The translations under genes and the position numbers were made by a program. The notes under the pieces are model-generated. The model ran no database searches. It had not been told where the DNA came from and worked only from the letters and a program-made list of their open reading frames with translations. 64,000 nt of DNA. It comes from Parafrigoribacterium_A sp035571875. GTDB taxonomy: Bacteria; Actinomycetota; Actinomycetes; Actinomycetales; Microbacteriaceae. Below, one piece after another: positions 7,289-15,569 of the stretch. Location of the stretch: contig DATNBR010000050.1 in NCBI GenBank assembly GCA_035571875.1, positions 1-64,000 of the forward strand. Reading direction: 5' to 3'. Position 1 is the stretch's first letter. Every line of letters begins with the position of its first letter.

Positions 7289-8713
7289 TTGACTCTCAAC
7301 CCGCTCGCCCCGGAGTGGCTGGTCCACCCCGATGACGCGAACGCGCTGCCCGCGTCGGTGTGGTCGCGCACGTCCGCTCGCACCGCATCCGGTGAACTCG
7401 AGATCGGCGGCGTCACCGCGGCAGATATCGTCGGCGAGTTCGGCACTCCCGTCTACGTCGTCGACGAAGCGGATGCGCGGGGCCGGGCCGACGAAGCGCA
7501 CGAGGCCTTCTCCCGCGAGTTCGCTCGCGTCGGCTCCGCCGCCAAGGTCTACTACGCGGGCAAGGCGTTCCTCAGCACCGAGATCGCGCGCTGGGTCACC
7601 GAGGCAGGCCTCAACATCGATGTCTGCAGCGGGGGGGAGCTCGCGGTCGTTCTCGCGGCGGGCATCGAACCCTCTCGCCTAGGCTTTCACGGCAACAACA
7701 AGTCGATCGCCGAGATCGACCGTGCCGTCGCCACCGGGGTCGGGGTCATCGTGATCGACAGCACCGTCGAGATCGACCGGGTTGCCGAGGCCGCGAGCCG
7801 TCACGGCGTCGTGCAGGCCGTGCGGCTGCGGGTCAACAGCGGCGTGCACGCCCACACCCACGAGTACCTCGCCACGGCCAGGGAAGACCAGAAGTTCGGC
7901 ATCGCCCTTGCCGACGCGGCGGATGCCGTGGCCGCGATCCGCGCGCGCCCCACCCTCGAATTCCTCGGCCTTCACTCGCACATCGGATCCCAGATCTTCG
8001 ACTCAGACGGCTTCGCAGCGGCCGCCTCGAGGCTCCTCGAGCTGCATGCTCGACTGCTCGCCGATGGGCCCGTTCCGGAGCTCAACCTCGGCGGCGGCTT
8101 CGGCATCGCCTACACGAGCGTCGACGTCGCACTCTCGCTCGGGGAGCTCGCACGCCGGCTCGCCGACATCGTCGCGGCGGAGTGCGCGCGGCTCGGCATT
8201 CCCGTGCCGATCGTCGCGGTCGAGCCGGGGCGCGCGATCATCGGTCCGTCCGCCACGACGCTGTACACGGTCGGCACCATCAAAGACGTCGAGGTCTCGC
8301 TTGAGCGCGGCAGCGCCATCCGCAAGTATGTGAGCATCGACGGCGGCATGAGCGACAACGTTCGACCCGCGCTCTACGCCGCCGACTACTCGGTGCGCAT
8401 GGCGAACCGCGCGTCGGATGCCGACCCGGCCCTCGTGCGCATCGCAGGCAAACACTGCGAGAGCGGCGACATCGTCGTGCACGCGGACTACCTGCCAGGA
8501 GACGTGCGGCCTGACGACCTGGTGGCCGTGCCAGCGACCGGCGCGTACTGCTGGTCGCTCGCGAGCAACTACAACTATCTCGGCCGACCCCCCGTGGTGG
8601 CCGTGCGGGATGGACGGGCACGCGTCATAGTGCGTGGCGAAACCGAAGCCGATCTGCTTTCACGAGATGCAGGTGTTTCGACAAGCTCAACAAACGGTAA
8701 GGGAACACGATGA
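7289..8713 (+). CDS. lysA: Diaminopimelate decarboxylase
   Basis: A 474-residue PLP enzyme that decarboxylates meso-diaminopimelate to lysine, the last step of lysine synthesis. It has the alanine-racemase-type barrel: the PLP lysine lies in YYAGKAF (about residue 91), HSHIGSQ follows, and the glycine loop LNLGGGFG binds phosphate. The C-terminal beta domain has the active-site CESGD (about residue 390) contributed across the dimer. The start is TTG 7289 with GAGG at 7278-7281. The last dozen residues are encoded by an interspersed repeat (8675-8691) and look like a recent extension. The stop overlaps the hom start by four bases, placing it first in the lysA-hom-thrC-thrB operon. Confidence 0.95.
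   Translation: MTLNPLAPEWLVHPDDANALPASVWSRTSARTASGELEIGGVTAADIVGEFGTPVYVVDEADARGRADEAHEAFSREFARVGSAAKVYYAGKAFLSTEIARWVTEAGLNIDVCSGGELAVVLAAGIEPSRLGFHGNNKSIAEIDRAVATGVGVIVIDSTVEIDRVAEAASRHGVVQAVRLRVNSGVHAHTHEYLATAREDQKFGIALADAADAVAAIRARPTLEFLGLHSHIGSQIFDSDGFAAAASRLLELHARLLADGPVPELNLGGGFGIAYTSVDVALSLGELARRLADIVAAECARLGIPVPIVAVEPGRAIIGPSATTLYTVGTIKDVEVSLERGSAIRKYVSIDGGMSDNVRPALYAADYSVRMANRASDADPALVRIAGKHCESGDIVVHADYLPGDVRPDDLVAVPATGAYCWSLASNYNYLGRPPVVAVRDGRARVIVRGETEADLLSRDAGVSTSSTNGKGTR
8675..8691. repeat. REP-like repeat inside the lysA 3' end
   Basis: GTTTCGACAAGCTCAAC is a short element with complementary ends (GTT/AAC). It is a variant of the TTCGACA(A/G)GCTCA motif also present at 16472-16490, where the ends read CCCT/AGGG. 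Here it is translated as VSTSST in the lysA tail. Confidence 0.5.
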
Positions 8714-10026
8714 TCGAGTACCGCAATCTGCGAGTCGCGCTCCTTGGCGCCGGATCCGTCGGCGCACAGGTGGCCTCACTCCTGCTGCAGCACGGCGAAG
8801 AACTCGCGCAGCGCGCCGGGGCGGGCCTCGAGCTCGTGGGCGTCGCGGTGCGCGACCCGAAGGCGGCGCGCACCGCGCACATCCCGCAGGAACTCATCAC
8901 GACCGACGCCGAGTCGCTCATTCTCGGCGCAGACATCGTCATCGAACTGATGGGCGGCCTCGAACCCGCGCGCAGCTACATCCTGCAGGCGCTCAACTCC
9001 GGTGCGGATGTCATCACCGGCAACAAGGCGCTGCTCGCGACCCACGGTCCGGAGCTCTTCGAGGCCGCGGAGCAGGTGGGTGCGCAGCTCTACTACGAGG
9101 CCGCGGTCGCCGGCGCCATTCCGATCATCCGGCCGCTGCGCGACAGTCTCGCGGGCGATCGCATCCGGCGCATCCTCGGAATCGTCAATGGCACCACCAA
9201 CTTCATCCTCGACCGCATGGACACCGCGGGGGAGAGCCTCGACGACGCCCTCGCCGTGGCCACCGAGCTCGGCTATGCAGAGAAGTCCGACCCGTCTGCG
9301 GACGTCGAGGGTTTCGACGCGGCGCAAAAGACCGCGATCCTCGCGAGCCTCGCCTTCCACACCACGGTGCCGCTCGACCGCGTGCACCGCGAGGGAATCA
9401 CGACGGTCACGCTCGAGCAGGTCGCCGAAGCGCGCAAGGCCGGCTACGTCGTCAAGCTGCTCTCGATCAGTGAACGACTGACGGATGTCGAGACCGGCGA
9501 GGAGGGCGTCTCGGCCAGGGTCTACCCCGCGCTCGTGCCCCGTGACCACCCGCTCGCGGCGGTGCACGGCGCGAAGAACGCGGTCTTCGTCGAGGCCGAG
9601 GCTGCGGGCGACCTCATGTTCTACGGTGCCGGCGCTGGTGGCAAGGAAACGGCATCCGCGGTTCTCGGCGACCTGGTCTCCGCCGCCCGCAGGCACGTCA
9701 TCGGCGGTCCCGGGGTCGCGGAATCGACCCACGCCAACCTGCCCATCCTGCCGATCTCGCGCATCACGACCCGCTACCAGATCACCCTCAGCGTCATCGA
9801 CGAGCCGGGCGTGCTCGCCGCGGTCGCCACGATGTTCAGCGACCACGGGGTATCGGTCGAGGCGGTGGAGCAGTCGGTGCGCGCAGACGGTGGTTCAGCC
9901 ACCGCTACCCTTGTAATCGGTACCCACAAGGCATCCGAATCCGATCTCTCCGCGACGGTCACAGCCCTCGAAGCGAGCGACGTCGTGAGTTCTGTCACCT
10001 CAGTATTAAGAGTAGAAGGTATCTAA
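8710..10026 (+). CDS. hom: Homoserine dehydrogenase
   Basis: A 438-residue enzyme that reduces aspartate-4-semialdehyde to homoserine with NAD(P)H, the entry to threonine and methionine synthesis. The Rossmann motif GAGSVG occupies residues 13-18. The substrate-binding and catalytic core includes NGTTNFIL and the AEKSDPSADVEGFDAAQK segment, with the conserved lysine and aspartates. A C-terminal ACT domain (about 350-430, GVLAAVATMFSDHGVSVEAVEQ region) suggests allosteric control by threonine, as known in the family. The start is ATG 8710 after AAGGGA. It overlaps lysA by four bases and thrC by one, so translation is coupled. Confidence 0.96.
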   Translation: MIEYRNLRVALLGAGSVGAQVASLLLQHGEELAQRAGAGLELVGVAVRDPKAARTAHIPQELITTDAESLILGADIVIELMGGLEPARSYILQALNSGADVITGNKALLATHGPELFEAAEQVGAQLYYEAAVAGAIPIIRPLRDSLAGDRIRRILGIVNGTTNFILDRMDTAGESLDDALAVATELGYAEKSDPSADVEGFDAAQKTAILASLAFHTTVPLDRVHREGITTVTLEQVAEARKAGYVVKLLSISERLTDVETGEEGVSARVYPALVPRDHPLAAVHGAKNAVFVEAEAAGDLMFYGAGAGGKETASAVLGDLVSAARRHVIGGPGVAESTHANLPILPISRITTRYQITLSVIDEPGVLAAVATMFSDHGVSVEAVEQSVRADGGSATATLVIGTHKASESDLSATVTALEASDVVSSVTSVLRVEGI

Positions 10027-11108
10027 TGGCCAAGCAGTGGCGCGGAGTTCTGCGCGAGTACGCCGATCGTCTGAACGTCTCAGACAGCACGCCCATCGTC
10101 ACGCTGGGCGAGGGCGGAACACCGCTGATTCCCGCTCCCGCTCTCTCCGCGCGTACCGGTGCCAAGGTGTGGGTCAAGTACGAGGGCATGAACCCCACCG
10201 GTTCCTTCAAGGACCGCGGGATGACCATGGCCGTGTCGAAGGCCGTGGAGCAGGGCGCCAAGGCCGTCATCTGTGCCTCGACCGGCAACACCTCGGCGTC
10301 GGCCGCAGCCTACGCGACGCACGCCGGCATCACCGCGGCCGTGCTCGTGCCCGAGGGCAAGATCGCGATGGGCAAGCTCGCGCAGGCCATCGCCCACAGC
10401 GCGCAGCTGCTGCAGGTGCAGGGCAACTTCGACGACTGCCTCGACATCGCCCGCGAGCTCGCGAACAACTACCCGGTGCACCTCGTCAACTCGGTCAACC
10501 CCGACCGTATCGACGGCCAGAAGACCGCCGCCTTCGAGGTCGTCGAGGTGCTGGAGGATGCGCCAGACTTCCACATCGTCCCCGTCGGCAACGCGGGCAA
10601 CTACACCGCGTACTTCCGCGGCTACAGCGAAGAGCTCGATCGCGGCGCCACCACGAAGCTTCCCCGGATGTTCGGCTTCCAGGCCGAGGGCAGCGCACCG
10701 ATCGTGCGCGGTCACGTCGTGAAGCACCCCGAGACCATCGCGAGTGCGATTCGCATCGGCAACCCCGCGTCGTGGGCGCTCGCGACCGCGGCGCACGACG
10801 CGAGCAACGGCTACTTCGGCGCGATCTCCGACGACAAGATCCTCGAGGCCTACCGCATCCTGGCCGGTGAGGTCGGCATCTTCGTCGAGCCCGCCTCCGC
10901 CATCAGCGTCGCCGGGCTCCTCGAGCGCTCCGCCGCGGGCGAGATCCCCAAGGATGCCACGGTCGTTCTCACGGTGACCGGTCACGGTCTCAAGGACCCG
11001 CAGTGGGCACTGCGCACCGCCGATGGCGCGGACGTGAAGCCCACAGTCGTTCCGGTCGACACCGCTGAGATCGCCGGCGTGCTCGGCCTCGCGAAAGTGA
11101 GTGCATGA
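10026..11108 (+). CDS. thrC: Threonine synthase
   Basis: A 360-residue fold-type II PLP enzyme converting O-phosphohomoserine to threonine. The PLP Schiff-base lysine is Lys62 in NPTGSFKDRGM. The STGNTSASAAAYA segment binds the cofactor phosphate region, and the GNAGN loop is present. The length suits the short actinobacterial form, which lacks the long N-terminal domain of the plant and yeast type. The start is ATG 10026 with AGAAGG upstream, overlapping the hom stop by one base. It is flanked by hom and thrB in the same operon and so completes homoserine-to-threonine conversion with thrB. Confidence 0.96.
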   Translation: MAKQWRGVLREYADRLNVSDSTPIVTLGEGGTPLIPAPALSARTGAKVWVKYEGMNPTGSFKDRGMTMAVSKAVEQGAKAVICASTGNTSASAAAYATHAGITAAVLVPEGKIAMGKLAQAIAHSAQLLQVQGNFDDCLDIARELANNYPVHLVNSVNPDRIDGQKTAAFEVVEVLEDAPDFHIVPVGNAGNYTAYFRGYSEELDRGATTKLPRMFGFQAEGSAPIVRGHVVKHPETIASAIRIGNPASWALATAAHDASNGYFGAISDDKILEAYRILAGEVGIFVEPASAISVAGLLERSAAGEIPKDATVVLTVTGHGLKDPQWALRTADGADVKPTVVPVDTAEIAGVLGLAKVSA

Positions 11109-12058
11109 CCACTCCCGCTGCTGTCGGGCTGATCGGCCGCACGGTAACGGTCAAGGTTCCGGCCACCACCGCTAACCTCGGGCCCGGGTTCGACACCCTG
11201 GGCCTCGCGCTCTCGCTCTACGACGAACTCACCGTGACCGCGCGCGCCGAGCCCGGCGCATCCGTGCGGGTCATCGGGGTGGGCGAGGGCGAGGTCCCGA
11301 CCGATGAGAGCAACCTCGTGGTTCGCGCGATCGCGCACACCTTCGCCGCCGTGGGGCAGGAGCTGCCCGGTCTGAATCTTGTGGCGCACAACTCGATCCC
11401 GCACGGCCGTGGCCTCGGTTCATCCGGTGCCGCCATCGTCTCGGGCATCATGGCGGCCAAGGGACTGCTCGCCGGCGTCGTCGAGATCGGCGCCGGAAAG
11501 CTCCTCTCGCTTGCGACCGAACTCGAGGGACACCCCGACAACGTCGCGCCAGCCCTGTTCGGCGGTCTCACGATCGCCTGGACCACGGATGCCGGCCCGC
11601 AGCACAAGAAGCTCATCGTGCACCGCGGCGTGTCACCCCTCATCGCCGTGCCGCAGGGGACGATGTCCACGGAGGTCGCGCGCAGCCTGCGCCCGCTCTC
11701 GGTGCCGCACGAAGACGCCATTTTCAACGTCTCCCGGTCCGCCCTGCTCATCGCCGCGCTCATCCAGAGCCCTGAGCTCCTGCTCGCCGCGACCGAAGAC
11801 CGGCTGCACCAGAGCTATCGGGCGAGTGCCATGCCGGAGACGGACTCGCTCATCACCGCGCTGCGTTCCGAGGGTCTCGCGGCCGTCGTCTCCGGGGCGG
11901 GTCCCTCGATCCTCGTGCTCTGCAGCGACCCCGCACAGAGGCTCGTCGCCGCCGAACTGGTGGCACGGCACGACGGCACGCCATGGCAACCGCTGCTGCT
12001 CGCCGTCGACTTCAAAGGTGCTACAGTGATGGTGCACCCGGTAGAAACCTCGACCTAG
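11105..12058 (+). CDS. thrB: Homoserine kinase
   Basis: A 317-residue GHMP-family kinase that phosphorylates homoserine with ATP to O-phosphohomoserine, the substrate of the adjacent threonine synthase. Family motif 1 is seen in KVPATTANLGPGFDTLGLAL. The phosphate-binding motif 2 is PHGRGLGSSGAAI (about residues 99-111) and motif 3 is SGAGPSILVL near the C-terminus. The start is ATG 11105, overlapping the thrC stop (ATGA arrangement), so it is translationally coupled. It is the last gene of the operon; 153 bp separate it from rho. Confidence 0.95.
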   Translation: MTTPAAVGLIGRTVTVKVPATTANLGPGFDTLGLALSLYDELTVTARAEPGASVRVIGVGEGEVPTDESNLVVRAIAHTFAAVGQELPGLNLVAHNSIPHGRGLGSSGAAIVSGIMAAKGLLAGVVEIGAGKLLSLATELEGHPDNVAPALFGGLTIAWTTDAGPQHKKLIVHRGVSPLIAVPQGTMSTEVARSLRPLSVPHEDAIFNVSRSALLIAALIQSPELLLAATEDRLHQSYRASAMPETDSLITALRSEGLAAVVSGAGPSILVLCSDPAQRLVAAELVARHDGTPWQPLLLAVDFKGATVMVHPVETST

Positions 12059-12211
12059 TCCGAGTCCCGGTTTGCATATCACTAGCACTCGCTGCATCGC
12101 ACCCGTTACTGCGCAACCCGCTCAGATGCGAGTAGCGATTCTCGAATAGCTCTCCGGTGGAGGGCGTCCGAATCATGGATGCCCCCTAGCCAGGGGAAAG
12201 GAACCCTCTTA

Positions 12212-14311
12212 GTGACTGACCTCACTGTCCGTGCCGATCGGCCGGACTCGAGTGCCTCTCTCGCCAGTCTTCGCGTCCCAGAGCTGCAAGCTCTGGCTGC
12301 GGAACTGGGGATCAGCGGCGCTAACAAACTTCGTAAAGGAGAACTCGTGGACGCAATCTCCGAGATCCAGGACAATTCAACTTCAGCGCCGGTGACATCG
12401 CAGGCTCCGGCAGCGCAGGCGCGTGCGGCGCAGGATGCCGTGGCCAGCGAGACAACGGAGGCCGCGCCCGTGGCCAAGAAGCGCGGTTCACGCCGGGCCA
12501 GCACCGCCGTCGTCGACACTGCCGCAGCGCCGGTGATCGATGTCTCGAGCACCACACCGGCCGCGGCCGAGCCGGCAGCGGCAGCAACAGAGGCTGCTCC
12601 AGCGCAGAAGGCACCGTCGCGCACCCGGCGCCCGGCCGCAAGCCACGCCAACCAGGGTGAGAGCGGTCTCGACCGCATCCCGGGCCAGGAGGCGGAGCGC
12701 GAGGCGCAGGCCGACACGGGCAAGACCGGTGATCGGAGCGACGGTCTCGACCGCATCCCGGGCCAGGACGCCGAGCGGGAGGCACGAGCAGATGATGCTC
12801 GGTCCAACGGCGCGCACGGCGACAACGACAACGCCGACGATGGCGACAACGGCCAGCCATCCCGCAACTCCCGTAACCGCAACCGCAATCGTGGCGACCG
12901 TGGCGACCGCGGCCAGGGTGATCGCCAGCAGAACGACCGCCAGCAGAACGATCGCCAACAGGCCGATCGCCAACAGGCCGATCGACCGAACGACGACCAG
13001 TCGGGCGACGGCAACCGCGGCAACAATCGCAACAACCGCGGTAACAACAACGACCGCCAGCAGAACGACCAGGACGACCGCGGCGGCCGCAACCGCTACC
13101 GCGACCGCAAGCGTCGCGGCCAGGGCGGCGACGACTTCGAGCCCGAGATCACCGAGGATGACGTACTCATCCCGGTCGCCGGCATCCTCGATGTTCTCGA
13201 CAACTACGCCTTCGTTCGCACCAGCGGCTACCTCCCGGGCAACAACGACGTCTACGTCTCGCTCGGCCAGGTGAAGAAGTACAACCTGCGCAAGGGCGAC
13301 GCGGTCGTCGGAGCCATTCGCCAGCCGCGCGAGAACGACAACAACGGTCGCCAGAAGTACAACGCGATCGTGAAGATCGACTCCATCAACGGCCTTCCCG
13401 TCGAGCAGGCAGCGGAGCGCGTCGAGTTCGGCAAGCTCACGCCGCTGTACCCGACCGAGCGCCTTCGCCTCGAGAGCGATGCCAGCAAGCTCACCACCCG
13501 CATCATCGACCTCGTGTCGCCGATCGGTAAGGGCCAGCGCGGACTCATCGTCTCGCCGCCGAAGGCGGGTAAGACCGTCGTGCTGCAGGCCATCGCCAAC
13601 GCGATCGCCAAGAACAACCCCGAGGTCCACCTCATGGTCGTGCTCGTCGACGAGCGCCCAGAAGAGGTCACCGACATGCAGCGCACGGTGAAGGGCGAGG
13701 TCATCGCCTCCACCTTCGACCGTCCGGCAGAGGACCACACCACGGTCGCCGAGCTCGCGATCGAGCGTGCCAAGCGCCTCGTCGAACTCGGTCACGACGT
13801 GGTCGTGCTGCTCGACTCGATCACCCGTTTGGGCCGCGCATACAACCTGGCCGCTCCGGCATCCGGTCGTATCCTGTCCGGTGGTGTCGACTCATCCGCC
13901 CTGTACCCGCCGAAGCGCTTCTTCCGCGCCGCGCGCAACATCGAAGACGGCGGCTCGCTCACCATCCTCGCGACGGCGCTCGTGGAGACCGGTTCGAAGA
14001 TGGATGAGGTGATCTTCGAGGAGTTCAAGGGCACCGGCAACATGGAGCTTCGCCTGTCACGCCAGCTGGCCGACAAGCGCATCTTCCCCGCAGTCGACGT
14101 GAACGCCTCCGGCACCCGCCGCGAAGAGATGCTCATGGGCACCGACGAGGTCAAGGTCACCTGGAAGCTGCGTCGCGCCCTCGCCGGTCTCGACCAGCAG
14201 CAGGCGCTCGAGATCGTGCTCGGAAAGCTCAAGGAGACCAACTCCAACGTCGAGTTCCTCATGCAGATTCAGAAGTCGCTGCCCGGAGCCGCGGGGACCA
14301 AGGAAGACTGA
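12212..14311 (+). CDS. rho: Transcription termination factor Rho
   Basis: A 699-residue hexameric RNA-dependent ATPase that ends transcription. An N-terminal SAP-like Rho_N helix (PELQALAAELGISGANKLRK) is followed by a roughly 240-residue low-complexity insert. The insert holds two copies of a GLDRIPGQ-A-EREA motif and a run of Asp/Arg/Gln/Asn repeats (15-bp DNA period, about 12923-12985). The cold-shock-like RNA-binding domain, Walker A SPPKAGKT and Walker B VVVLLDSITR come next. Long inserts of this kind are typical of actinobacterial Rho and may bind RNA. GTG 12212 is preferred over ATG 12179, because GGGAAAGGA sits 10-19 bases upstream and the extra 11 residues are not conserved-looking. 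Confidence 0.95.
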   Translation: MTDLTVRADRPDSSASLASLRVPELQALAAELGISGANKLRKGELVDAISEIQDNSTSAPVTSQAPAAQARAAQDAVASETTEAAPVAKKRGSRRASTAVVDTAAAPVIDVSSTTPAAAEPAAAATEAAPAQKAPSRTRRPAASHANQGESGLDRIPGQEAEREAQADTGKTGDRSDGLDRIPGQDAEREARADDARSNGAHGDNDNADDGDNGQPSRNSRNRNRNRGDRGDRGQGDRQQNDRQQNDRQQADRQQADRPNDDQSGDGNRGNNRNNRGNNNDRQQNDQDDRGGRNRYRDRKRRGQGGDDFEPEITEDDVLIPVAGILDVLDNYAFVRTSGYLPGNNDVYVSLGQVKKYNLRKGDAVVGAIRQPRENDNNGRQKYNAIVKIDSINGLPVEQAAERVEFGKLTPLYPTERLRLESDASKLTTRIIDLVSPIGKGQRGLIVSPPKAGKTVVLQAIANAIAKNNPEVHLMVVLVDERPEEVTDMQRTVKGEVIASTFDRPAEDHTTVAELAIERAKRLVELGHDVVVLLDSITRLGRAYNLAAPASGRILSGGVDSSALYPPKRFFRAARNIEDGGSLTILATALVETGSKMDEVIFEEFKGTGNMELRLSRQLADKRIFPAVDVNASGTRREEMLMGTDEVKVTWKLRRALAGLDQQQALEIVLGKLKETNSNVEFLMQIQKSLPGAAGTKED

Positions 14312-14315
14312 GAAC

Positions 14316-15395
14316 GTGTTCGAGTCAGTAACAACGCTGCTGGCCGAGCACGAGGAGCTTCAGGATCAACTCGCCGATCCCGAACTGCACTCCAATCCGG
14401 CCAGATCGAAGAAGGTCAACCGCCGGTATGCGGAGCTCAGTCGCATCGTCGCAGCCTTCCACAGGTGGAAGCAGTTGACGGATGACCTCGCCGCAGCCAC
14501 CGAAATGGCGCAGGAGGACGAGTCCTTCGCGGCGGAGGTTCCCGTGCTCACCGAGCAGCTGGAGCACGCGCAGGAGACACTGCGGCGACTGCTCATCCCG
14601 CGCGACCCCAATGACGGCCGCGACGTGATCATGGAGATCAAGATGGGGGAGGGCGGCGCGGAATCCGCGCTGTTCGCCTCCGACCTGCTGCGCATGTACC
14701 TCCACTACGCGGAATCGCAGCAGTGGAAGACCGAGATCATTGAGCAGACGCTGAGCGACCTCGGCGGCATCAAGGATGTGCAGCTCGCGATCAAGGGCCA
14801 CTCCACCGACCCCGCGGAGGGCGTCTGGGCGCAGCTCAAGTACGAGGGCGGTGTGCACCGGGTGCAACGCGTTCCGGCGACCGAGTCGCAGGGACGCATC
14901 CACACCTCCGCGGCCGGCGTGCTCGTCTTTCCCGAGGTCGACGAGCCCGGGGAGGTCGAGATCAACCAGAACGACCTCAAGATCGACGTCTACCGTTCGA
15001 GCGGCCCCGGCGGGCAGTCGGTCAACACCACCGACTCGGCCGTGCGCATCACCCACCTTCCCACCGGCATCGTCGTGGCCATGCAGAACGAGAAGAGCCA
15101 GCTGCAGAACCGCGAGGCAGGCATGCGCGTGCTGCGTGCCCGCATCCTCGCGCACAATCAGGAGATTGCGGATGCCGAGGCCTCGGCCGTGCGCAAGAGC
15201 CAGATCCGCACGATGGATCGCTCCGAGCGCATCCGCACCTACAACTTCCCCGAGAACCGCATCGCGGACCACCGCACCGGATACAAGGCCTACAACCTCG
15301 ACGCCGTGATGAACGGCGCACTCGGGCCGGTCATCGAGTCCTGCATCCAGTGGGACGAAGAGGCGCGCCTGGACGCCCTCGGCGCCGACTCCTGA
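14316..15395 (+). CDS. prfA: Peptide chain release factor 1
   Basis: A 359-residue class I release factor recognising UAA and UAG. The PAT stop-codon-reading tripeptide is present (VPATESQGR, near residue 188), and the peptidyl-hydrolysis loop GGQ lies in SSGPGGQSVNTTDSAV (near residue 231), the site methylated by PrmC, which is encoded next. The GTG start at 14316 follows the rho stop by four bases, with AAGGAAG overlapping the end of rho. A structured element (15404-15478) begins nine bases after its stop. Gene order rho-prfA-prmC is a typical actinobacterial arrangement. Confidence 0.96.
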   Translation: MFESVTTLLAEHEELQDQLADPELHSNPARSKKVNRRYAELSRIVAAFHRWKQLTDDLAAATEMAQEDESFAAEVPVLTEQLEHAQETLRRLLIPRDPNDGRDVIMEIKMGEGGAESALFASDLLRMYLHYAESQQWKTEIIEQTLSDLGGIKDVQLAIKGHSTDPAEGVWAQLKYEGGVHRVQRVPATESQGRIHTSAAGVLVFPEVDEPGEVEINQNDLKIDVYRSSGPGGQSVNTTDSAVRITHLPTGIVVAMQNEKSQLQNREAGMRVLRARILAHNQEIADAEASAVRKSQIRTMDRSERIRTYNFPENRIADHRTGYKAYNLDAVMNGALGPVIESCIQWDEEARLDALGADS

Positions 15396-15403
15396 CCCGT
15401 GGT

Positions 15404-15478
15404 GCCGTCGGCAATCGCGCCGAAGGTTCCGCCCATAGAGGCCCACCGCGTCCCGCCATCGACGCGATTACCGACGGC
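15404..15478. repeat. 75-bp covarying hairpin element, copy A
   Basis: GCCGTCGGCAATCGCG (15404-15419) pairs with CGCGATTACCGACGGC (15463-15478), 15 of 16 positions; the exception is C-A on the plus strand, which becomes G-U on the minus strand. The 43-base interior contains TCCGCCCATAGAGGCCCACC (15428-15447), identical to copy B at 42158-42233. The stems of the two copies differ by compensatory changes. It begins nine bases after the prfA stop. A terminator, a mobile hairpin or a structured RNA are the main options. Confidence 0.75.
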
Positions 15479-15487
15479 CATGTTTTG

Positions 15488-15530
15488 TTGGTCGAGTAGG
15501 CCGCGACGAAGGAGCAGCCGTATCGAGACC
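15488..15530. repeat. REP-like GGTCGAGTA...TATCGAGACC element
   Basis: The ends TTGGTCGAGTAG and GTATCGAGACC are imperfectly complementary, and the sequence resembles the short interspersed hairpins often seen between genes in Microbacteriaceae. It occupies the remaining space between the copy A hairpin and the prmC promoter. I know the motif family only as a common intergenic repeat; no function can be given. Confidence 0.45.
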
Positions 15531-15569
15531 CCCACGGGTCACAGCTCCGAAGCGTTAGATTGGAACGCC

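Noticed and set aside
12059..12211. Structured rho leader or attenuator
   Set aside because: I could not find a stable terminator/antiterminator pair by eye; only short, imperfect repeats are present.
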